A stretch of 64,000 nucleotides of DNA from Massilia sp. YIM B02769 (GTDB lineage: Bacteria > Pseudomonadota > Gammaproteobacteria > Burkholderiales > Burkholderiaceae_D): positions 288,366 to 352,365 of the forward strand of contig NZ_JASNRC010000001.1 of assembly GCF_030411995.1 (NCBI RefSeq), read 5' to 3'. Below the pieces are notes generated by a model. It did no database searches and had not been told where the DNA came from. It saw nothing but the letters and a program-made list of their open reading frames with translations. The first letter of the stretch is position 1, and the number at the start of each line of letters is the position of its first letter. A program made the translations under genes and the position numbers. Positions 38,433 to 47,000 of this stretch are shown here, piece after piece.

Positions 38433-38477
38433 TACCGATCACGGCCGGGACCCCGGTCCTCACCCGCAAGGAGCCTC

Positions 38478-38987
38478 ATGTCAGACGCTTATCTCGGCGA
38501 GATCCGTGCGATCTCGTTCAACTTCCCGCCCAAAGGCTGGGCCTTCTGCAATGGGCAGCAACTGCCCATCAACCAGAACCAGGCCTTGTTCGCCCTGCTC
38601 GGCACCACCTATGGCGGCAACGGCCAGACCACCTTCGCACTGCCCGACCTGCGCAGCCGCATGCCTGTCCACTTCGGCAACGGCTTCACGCTGGGCCAGG
38701 CCGGCGGCGAACAGGCGCACACCCTGACGCAGGCGGAAATGCCCCAGCACACCCACGTGCTGGAAGCGAATACCGGGCTGGCCACCTCGGCCAGTCCGGC
38801 CGGCGCCCTGCTCGGCAAGAAGGGCCGCCTGGGACGCGACGTGTACGCTCCGGCCGGCAACCTGACCAGCCTGCACCCGGCCAGCGTCACCTCGGCCGGC
38901 GGCAACCAGCCACACGACAACATGCAGCCCTTCCTCGCGCTGAATTTCGTGATCGCCCTGACCGGCATTTTCCCTTCTCAAAACTAA
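38478..38987 (+). CDS. Tail-collar domain (MdpB-like) protein 1
   Basis: Protein of 169 aa with the phage tail-collar fold. The N-terminal collar region is YLGEIRAISFNFPPKGWAFC (residues 4-23) then NGQQLPINQNQALFALLGTT and YGGNGQTTFALPDLRSRMPV. The middle carries the QHTHV histidine motif, and the C-terminus NMQPFLALNFVIALTGIFPS is shared with the next two genes. No signal peptide is visible. Such proteins in non-phage loci are linked to surface or extracellular roles (microcystin-dependent protein MdpB-like); I cannot assign a substrate. Three tandem paralogues occur here without other phage genes. Confidence 0.85.
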   Translation: MSDAYLGEIRAISFNFPPKGWAFCNGQQLPINQNQALFALLGTTYGGNGQTTFALPDLRSRMPVHFGNGFTLGQAGGEQAHTLTQAEMPQHTHVLEANTGLATSASPAGALLGKKGRLGRDVYAPAGNLTSLHPASVTSAGGNQPHDNMQPFLALNFVIALTGIFPSQN

Positions 38988-39001
38988 CCTGGAGTCTATC
39001 G

Positions 39002-39523
39002 ATGCCTTATGTCGGTGAAATCCGTATCTTCGCGGGAAACTTTCCTCCAGCCGGCTGGGAATTCTGCCGGGGCCAGGTCCTACCCATCTCGGAAAACGAG
39101 ACCTTGTACCAGCTGATCGGCACCACTTATGGTGGCGATGGCCAGGAAACCTTCAATCTGCCCGACCTGACCAGCCGCGTGCCGGTGCACAGCGGGAACA
39201 GCGCCGGGTCCGGCCTGAGCCAGCGCATGCTGGGCGAAAGCGGCGGCGTCGAAGAAGTCACGCTGTCGATGAACCAGGTGCCGCTGCACACGCACGGCGT
39301 CATGGCCTCGCGCAACCCGGCCTCGAGCAGCGCCACCGCCGCCAACGGCGTGCCGGCCAGCGTCGCCGCCACCAGCATCTACGGCCCCATGGGCACGCCC
39401 GGCGCGATGACGGCGAATGCCATCGGCAGCGCCGGCGGCAGCCAGCCGCACACCAACATGGCGCCCTACCTGGGCGTGAACTTCATCATTTCGCTGTACG
39501 GCATCTTCCCGTCGCAAACCTGA
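39002..39523 (+). CDS. Tail-collar domain (MdpB-like) protein 2
   Basis: Second paralogue, 173 aa. It opens PYVGEIRIFAGNFPPAGWEF and has FCRGQVLPISENETLYQLIG and TTYGGDGQETFNLPDLTSRV. The PLHTH motif is at about 95-99, and the C-terminus NMAPYLGVNFIISLYGIFPS closes the domain. The central loop differs most from the other two, rich in Ser, Ala and Asn (SRNPASSSATAANGVPAS), as expected for a variable surface loop. It starts 15 bases after gene 1 and ends 11 bases before gene 3. Confidence 0.85.
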   Translation: MPYVGEIRIFAGNFPPAGWEFCRGQVLPISENETLYQLIGTTYGGDGQETFNLPDLTSRVPVHSGNSAGSGLSQRMLGESGGVEEVTLSMNQVPLHTHGVMASRNPASSSATAANGVPASVAATSIYGPMGTPGAMTANAIGSAGGSQPHTNMAPYLGVNFIISLYGIFPSQT

Positions 39524-39533
39524 GGACACAGCA

Positions 39534-40064
39534 ATGAGCGATCAATTCGTGGGCGAGATCCGCATCTTCGCCACCAACTTCGCCGCGCGCGGCTGGGCCC
39601 ATTGCAATGGCCAGCTGCTGCCGATCTCGCAGAACACGGCGCTTTTCTCGATCCTGGGCACCACCTATGGCGGCGACGGCAAGACCACCTTCGCCCTGCC
39701 CAACCTGCAAGGCCGCGCGCCGCTGCAGGCCGGCTACTCCGGCGGCGGCAATGGCCTGTCGACACGCGAACTGGGCGAGATGGGCGGCGAAGCCGCCGTC
39801 AGCCTGCTCGCCAGCGAGATCCCGGTCCACACCCACCAGCTGATGCATTCGGGCGGCGCCGCCACCGCGGCCACCCCGGACGCTTCGCTCGCCCTGGCGC
39901 GCACCGCCACGGCCCAGGTGTACACGCCGGGCGACAGCAGCGCGCCCGCCTCGCTGCAGGCGCTGGCGCCGGCCGGGTCCAGCCTCCCGCACAACAACAT
40001 GCAGCCCTACCTGACGCTGAACTTCTGCATCGCGTTGCAGGGCGTCTTCCCGCCGCGTCACTGA
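39534..40064 (+). CDS. Tail-collar domain (MdpB-like) protein 3
   Basis: Third paralogue, 176 aa. N-terminus QFVGEIRIFATNFAARGWAH, then CNGQLLPISQNTALFSILGT and TYGGDGKTTFALPNLQGRAP. The PVHTHQ motif follows, and the C-terminus NMQPYLTLNFCIALQGVFPP ends the domain. The residue after CNGQLLP is conserved in all three copies. Its stop overlaps the start of the acetyltransferase gene (TGATG), so the two are translationally coupled. Confidence 0.85.
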   Translation: MSDQFVGEIRIFATNFAARGWAHCNGQLLPISQNTALFSILGTTYGGDGKTTFALPNLQGRAPLQAGYSGGGNGLSTRELGEMGGEAAVSLLASEIPVHTHQLMHSGGAATAATPDASLALARTATAQVYTPGDSSAPASLQALAPAGSSLPHNNMQPYLTLNFCIALQGVFPPRH

Positions 40065-40546
40065 TGCACGCCGAACTGCGGCTGCGCGCCAGCGAAACGG
40101 ACGACGAGGCCTTCCTGCGCCGCGTGTATGCCGGGACGCGCACGCACGAGATCGCGCTGGCGGGCTGGGATGCCGCCGGCGCCGACGCTTTCCTGCGCAT
40201 GCAGTTCGACGCCCAGCAGCGGCATTACCGCGCGTATTACCCGCAGGTCCGCTTCGACATCGTCGAGCGCGCCGGTGAAGCGATCGGCCGGCTCTACGTA
40301 GCCAGGCATGCCGACGCCATCCATGTGCTCGACATCGCCCTGCTGGCGCCCTGGCGCGGCCAGGGCATCGGCGCCGCTTTGCTGCGCGCCCTGCAGGAAG
40401 AGGCTGCCCGCGAAGGACACCGCCTCACGCTCCAGGTCGCGCTGAACAACCGCGCCCACGCGCTGTATGCGCGCCTGGGCTTTACGAATACCGCACTCCA
40501 GGGCCTGCACCAGGCAATGGAGTGGCGAGCTCCCTCCACCGCTTGA
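40064..40546 (+). CDS. GNAT-family acetyltransferase
   Basis: Acetyl-CoA-dependent N-acetyltransferase, 160 aa. It starts at the ATG overlapping the collar-3 stop. Motif A is IALLAPWRGQGIGAALLRAL (about 86-105), with the acetyl-CoA pyrophosphate loop (R/Q)GxGxA as RGQGIGAA. HALYARLGFTNT is motif B (about 132-143). The N-terminal part EDDEAFLRRVYAGTRTHEIA-like (ETDDEAFLRRVYAGTR) fits the family. In this cluster it could modify the collar proteins or a substrate made nearby, which is inference. Confidence 0.85.
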   Translation: MHAELRLRASETDDEAFLRRVYAGTRTHEIALAGWDAAGADAFLRMQFDAQQRHYRAYYPQVRFDIVERAGEAIGRLYVARHADAIHVLDIALLAPWRGQGIGAALLRALQEEAAREGHRLTLQVALNNRAHALYARLGFTNTALQGLHQAMEWRAPSTA

Positions 40547-40559
40547 TCCCGCACCTACG

Positions 40560-40955
40560 ATGAAACGACGAATCTTCCTGAAATCCGCCAGCGCCACGCT
40601 GGCAATGGGCGGGCTGGGCCTGCATGCTGTGCTCGCCACCGCTGCCGACGGCGCCGATGCCTTCGCATGGAGCCGCGCCCGCGCCGACACGCTGGTCGGC
40701 CAGTCCTTCTGGCTGAACCACCCGGAGTCGGGCGCCATGGCCGTGACCCTGGCCGCCGTGCTGGCGCCGGCACGTCTCGACCCGCACCTTGACCAGTTCT
40801 CGCTCGTGTTCCGCGCAGCGGGCAAGCCGCTCGTCGTCGACGGCATCTACGACATGGACCACCCGGCCATCGGCCGCTTCGCCCTGCACCTGACGCCGGC
40901 AGGCGTGGACGCCAACGGCGCCAGCTTCCGCTCCGACTTCACCCTCCTGACCTGA
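40560..40955 (+). CDS. Tat-exported DUF6916-like protein
   Basis: Protein of 131 aa with a twin-arginine signal: KRRIFLKSASATLAMGGLG at residues 2-20, fitting the S/T-R-R-x-F-L-K consensus. The mature part contains LVGQSFWLNHPESGAMAVTL, LDQFSLVFRAAGKPLVVDGI and YDMDHPAIGRFALHLTPAGV, which lines up with the 97-aa gene at 38139. So the cluster has one cytoplasmic-type and one exported member of the family. The start is the ATG at 40560, 13 bases after the acetyltransferase stop. Confidence 0.75.
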   Translation: MKRRIFLKSASATLAMGGLGLHAVLATAADGADAFAWSRARADTLVGQSFWLNHPESGAMAVTLAAVLAPARLDPHLDQFSLVFRAAGKPLVVDGIYDMDHPAIGRFALHLTPAGVDANGASFRSDFTLLT

Positions 40956-41009
40956 CCAACCCGATGGCCGCGCGCGCGGCCCTTCTTTTGCCTGCCCCCG
41001 GATCCCGCC

Positions 41010-44000
41010 ATGCATAAACATGCTTCCACCAACCGTTACTACCGGCTCGTCTGGAGCCATGTCCATTCCTGCTGGGTCGCCGTCGCCGAAGGCGCGCGCG
41101 GGCGCGGCAAGAGCGCCTCGCGCAAGCTGACCGCGCTGCTGGTCGGCGGCATGGTGTCGGGTGCGGCCCTGGCCGCGTCTCCCGGACCGGCCGGCATCGC
41201 CGCGCCGGCGCCCAGGGCGCTGCCGGCCGCGCCGGCGGCCAACGCCCTCCCGACCGGTCCGCAAGTGGCGGCGGGCCAGGCCAGCGTCACGGCGAACGGC
41301 AGCCAGATGACGGTGCACCAAGGGAGCGACAAGGCGATCCTGAACTGGCAGAGCTTCGACATCGGCGCCAACGCCGGCGTGCGCTTCGTGCAGCCCGGCA
41401 GCGGGTCGGTGGCCCTGAACCGGGTGCTCGGCAACGACCCTTCGCGCATCTATGGCCAGCTGCAATCGAACGGCAAGGTATTCCTGGTGAACGGCAGCGG
41501 CGTGATGTTCGGCGCCAGCGCCCGCGTCGACGTCGGCGGCCTGGTCGCCTCGAGCCTGGCGCTGCCGGACGGCGACTTCCTCGCTGGCCGCTACACCTTC
41601 AGTGGTTCGTCGGAAGCCGGCGCGGTGCGCAACGAAGGCGTGATCCGCACCTCGAACGGCGGCTACGTGGCCCTGCTGGGGCCGGACGTGAGCAATGCCG
41701 GCAGCATCATTGCCGGCAAGGGCAGCGTGGCGCTCGGCGCCGGCGAGCAGATCGGCGTCGACCTGCGTGGCGACGGCTTGATCACCCTGCGCGTGGACCG
41801 TGGCGCGCTGCAGGCGATTGCCGACAACAGCGGCCTGCTGCAGGCCGACGGCGGCCGCGTGGAACTGAACGCAAAGGGCGCCGATGCGCTGGCGCGCGCC
41901 ACCGTGAACAACACCGGCATCGTACAGGCGCGCGGCCTGGTGGCCGACGGCGGCAGCATCCGCATGGCCGGCGACGGCGACCTGCGCGCCGGCACGCTGG
42001 ACGTGTCGAGCAGCCAGGGCCAGGGTGGCCAGGTCGCCATCGAAGGCGACTTCGTGGCGCTGGACGGCGCCATCGATGCGAACGGCGTGCGCGGCGGCAG
42101 TGTCGCGGTGACGGCGGGAACCCGCCTGTCGGCGGCGGCGGCGACGAGTGCGGCCGGCCGCAACGGCGCCGGCGGCGACATCAGCTACCGCAGCGGCGGC
42201 AGCGTCATCGAAAGCAGCAGCGCCGCAGCGAATGCGAACGGCCTGAGCGCGGGCGGCAGCATCGCCGTCAGCGGCGCTGGCGGCGTGCTGTCCTCGGCCA
42301 GCTACAGCGCCAGCTCGGCGCAAGGGAAGGGCGGCCGCATCGACGTCTCCGGCGCCGACGTGCGCCTGCTCGGCGCACAGCTAGACGCCAGCGGCAATAC
42401 CCAGGGCGGCCTGGTGCGCATCGGCGGCGCTTTCCAGGGCGGCGCCGTGCGCGCCGACGCGCCCGACCTGGCGCGCTTCGTTACGCGCTGGGGCCAGACC
42501 GCGCCGATCGCGAACGCAGCCAGCACCTTTGTGGGCGACAACACGGCGATCCGCGTCGACGCCACCGGCCGCGCTGGCCAGGGCGGCACTGCCGTGGTCT
42601 GGTCCGACAAGCAGACCACCATGCTGGGCAGCATCGACGCGCGCGGCGCGGGCGCCGCCGGCACGGTGGAGATCTCGTCGAAGGACGAACTGCGCCACGT
42701 GGGCCTGGACAAGATCGCCCTGGGCAGCGGCGGCCAGCTGCTGCTCGACCCGAAGAACATCACCATCGGCGGCAGCGGCCCGGCCACCGGTGACTGGACC
42801 TACCAGGCGGTCATGGGCAAAGGCTATGCCGGGGGCATGGGCAGCGACCCGGGCAACCTGGACGTGGAGGACGGTTTCGGCACTGCCGTGGCGCTGAACG
42901 CCGCCGGCGACCGCATGGCGGTCGGTGCGCACTATGACGATGGCGCCGCCGGCACCGCGACCAACAGTGGCGCGGTCCACCTGTTCAGCTTCAGCGGCGC
43001 CAACTTCAGCGGCGCCACGCTGCAGGGCACGATCGGCGCCGGCTACATCGGCGGCAAGAACCTCGATGTGGCATTGCCGGACGGCGCCGAGTTCGGCAGC
43101 GCCGTGGCGCTGAACGCGGACGCGACCCGCCTGGCGGTGGGCGCGCCACTCGACGGCAGCGGGGCGGTGCGCCTGTTCAGCTTTGCCGACACGGCGTTTT
43201 CCACGCCCACGCTGACCCATACCATCGGCGTCGACTACGGCAGCGCCAACCTGCAGAATGCCGGCGCCTTCGGCTCGGCGGTCGCCCTGAACGCGGCCGG
43301 CGACCGGCTCGCCGTCGGCGCCCTGGGCGACACCGGCAACGGCGCCTGCGGCGCCTGCGGCGCGGTCTACCTGTACAACAACGCCATTTCCAGCCCGACC
43401 TTCGTGAAGGCGATCGGCGCCGGTTACGGCGCCAATATCGCGTTGCCGCTGGACGCCCAGTTCGGCACCTCGGTCGCCTTCGACGGCGCCGGCGACAAGC
43501 TGGCCGTCGGCGCTTATGGCGTCGATGACGGCAGCGGCGCGGTCTACCTGTTCACCGATGCCTATGGCGCGACCAACCGCGTCGCCACGATCGGCAAGGG
43601 CAAGGACCTGGACGTGGCGCTGGCTCCCGGCGAAGGCTTCGCGGCAGTCGCCCTGAACAGCGCAGGCACCCGCCTCGCGGTGGGCGCGACGGGCAGCGGC
43701 GACACCGGCAGCGTGCGCATCATCGATTTCGCCGACAATCAGTTCGGTTCGCCCTACGTCAGCGCGGTGCTCGGTAGCGGCAATACCGATGGCCCCGGCG
43801 CCGCGCCCGGCCTGGAAACCGGCGAATCCTTCGGTTATGCCGTCGCCCTGAACGGCGCCGGCGACCGCCTGGTCGTCGGCTCGCCGTTCAGCGACGGCAA
43901 CCTGAGCGACAACGGCGGCTACGGCACCGTGCGCGCCTTCAAGCTGAACATGGCCAACGTCGGCTTCGGCAAGACTCCCGGCGCCAGCGTCACCGTGACC

Positions 44001-47000
44001 ACCGCCATGCTGAATGCGGCCCTCGATAGCGGCACCTCGATCACCCTGCAGGCCAACAACGACATCACCCTGGCCGCCGGCAACGCCATCGCGATGAGCG
44101 ACGGCAGCGGCAACGGTAACCTGACCCTGCAGGCCGGGCGCAGCATCACCCTGGATTCGAGTATCAACACCGGCAATGCCAACCTGACCCTGGTCGCCAA
44201 CGAAACGGCCGCCAACGGCGTGGTCAATGCCTACCGCGACAGCGGCAACGCCGCCATCACGGTCGCCGCCGGCACCAGCATCAATGCCGGCAGCGGCCAG
44301 GTGCGCATGACGATCGCGAACGGCGCCGGCAAGACCAATTTCGGCAGCGGCGCGATCAGCATCAACGGCAACGTGGCGGCCGGCAGCGCCAGCATCCGGA
44401 ACCTCGGCACCAGCGCCAACAGCAACGTCGTCATCGGCGCCACCGGCGCCATCACCGGCACCGGCAGCGGCCTGATCGAGGTCGTGGCCAGCAACGGCAC
44501 CTTCACCAACAGCGCGGGCGCCACCGGCATCAACCCGGGCACCGGCCGCTACCTGGTGTACTCGAACAACCCGAATGCCACCACCGAGGGCCTGAGCGGC
44601 TACAACAAGCATTACAACCAGACCTACATCGGCTCGGCGCCGGGCTATGCCGCCGGCGGCAACTGGTTCCTGTATTCGATCGCGCCGGTCCTGACCGTGA
44701 CCGCGGCCTCGGCCAGCAAGACCTACAACGGCAGCGCCGCGCTGCCGGCAATGGGCTATAGCCCGGTCGGTTTCATCGACGGCGACAACGGCACGGTGCT
44801 GACCGGCTCGCTCGGCGTGACCGGCTTGCGCAAGGACGCCGGCACCTATGCCATCAATGCCGGCACCCTGGACAACAGCCTGGGCTACACGATCAACTTC
44901 ATCGGCGCCAACCTGACCATCAATCCGCGCCTGCTGACCGCCACCGTCAGCGGCGTGAACAAGACCTACGACGGCAACAACATTGCCAGCGTGACGTATG
45001 GCGACGACCGCATCGGCGGCGACAGCCTGGCGATCAGCGGCACCGCCCGCTTCAGCGACAAGATGGCGGCCGACGGCAAGACGGTCAGCGTCACCGGCAT
45101 GGGCCTGAGCGGCACCGATGCCGGCAACTACGTGCTGGCTTCGAACACCGGCAGCACCAGCGCCAGCATCTTCAAGCGCGTACTGAACGCCAGCGCCATC
45201 GGCCTGAACAAGACTTACGACGGCAGCACCGCCGCCAACGTGGTGCTGGACGACGACCGCCTGTCGGGCGACGTGCTGGCGCTGAGCGCCGGCAGCGCCA
45301 GCTTCGCCACCAAGGACGCGGCAAACGGCAAGACCGTGACCGTCACCGGCATCGCTGTCGGCGGCGATGACGCCGCCAACTACTCGCTGGCCTCCACCAG
45401 CGCCAGCACCACGGCCAATATCGACCGCCGCGTGCTGAATGCGAGCGCCACGGGCCTGGACAAGACCTACGACGGCAGCAACGCCGCCAACGTGATCCTG
45501 AACGACGACCGCGTTTCCGGCGATGTGCTGTCGGTAACGGCCGGCAGCGCCAGCTTCGCCGACAAGGCGGCCGGCGACAACAAGGCGATCGCGGTGGCCG
45601 GTATCGCCATCGACGGCCGCGACAGCGGCAACTATCTCCTGGCGTCGAACACCGCCGGCACCAGCGCCACCATCCACAAGCGTACGCTGAACGTCACGGC
45701 GGCCGGCGTGGACAAGACCTATGACGGCAACGCGAATGCGACGGTCAACTTCGGCGACAACCGCGTCGGCGGCGACGTGCTGGCGCTCAGCGGGGCGGCC
45801 AGCTTCGGCGACAAGCTGGCCGCCGATGGCAAGACAGTCACGGTGACGGGCATCGCGCTGGCCGGCCAGGACAGCGCGAACTACACGCTGGGTTCGACGG
45901 ACGCCAGCACCACGGCGAATATCGCCAAGCGCGTGCTGACCGTGAGCGCCGGCGGCGGCAACAAGACCTACGACGGCAGCACCGCCGCGAACGTGGCCCT
46001 GAGCGACAACCGCGTCTCGGGTGACGTCCTGTCGCTCGGCTACACCGGCGCCAGCTTCGCCACCAAGGATGCCGGCAACGGCAAGACCATCACCGTCACC
46101 GGTCTCGCGGCAGGCGGCGGCGACGCCGCCAACTATACGCTGGCTTCGAACAGCGCCAGCACCACGGCCAACATCGCCAAGCGCGTGCTGAACGTCGGCG
46201 CCACCGGCCTGGACAAGACCTACGACGGCAGCAATGCCGCCAACGTGATCCTGGGCGACGACCGCGTGGGCGGCGATATCCTGGCGGTGACGGCGAGTAC
46301 CGCCAGCTTCGCCGACAAGGCGGCTGGCGACAACAAGACGATCGCGGTGACCGGTATCGCCCTCGATGGACAGGACAGCGCCAACTACACGCTGGCTTCG
46401 AATACCGCCGGCACCAGCGCCAACATCGGCAAGCGCGTGCTGAACGCCACGGCGGTCGGCGTGAACAAGACCTACGACGGCAACGCCAACGCGACGGTTA
46501 CCTTCAACGACAACCGCGTGGCAGGCGACCTGCTGGACATCAGTGCGGGCGCCAGCTTCGGCGACAAGTTGGCCGCCGACGGCAAGACCGTCACCGTGAC
46601 CGGCATTACGCTGGGCGGCAACGACGCCGCCAACTACACGCTGGCGGCGGATAGCGGCAGCACCAGCGCGAACATCGCCAAGCGCGTGCTGACCGCCACC
46701 GCCACCGGCGCCAACAAGATCTATGACGGCAACGACCTCGCCAGCGTGACACTGGGCGACAACCGCGTGACCGGCGATATCCTCAGCGTGAGCGCCACGA
46801 GCGCTACCTTCGCCGACAAGAATGCCGGCGACGCCAAGGCGATCACTGTCAGCGGCCTGGCGCTCGACGGCCTTGATTCCGCCAACTATACGCTGGCATC
46901 GGCCACGGCCGGCGCCAGCGCGAACATCGCCAAGCGCACCCTGCACGCCAGCGCGAATGCGCTCGACAAGGTTTACGATGGCACCACGGCGGTGCAGTTC

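Noticed and set aside
38139..40955. Prophage remnant
   Set aside because: Collar domains alone are not phage evidence. There are no integrase, terminase, capsid or tail-tube genes and no att-like repeats nearby.
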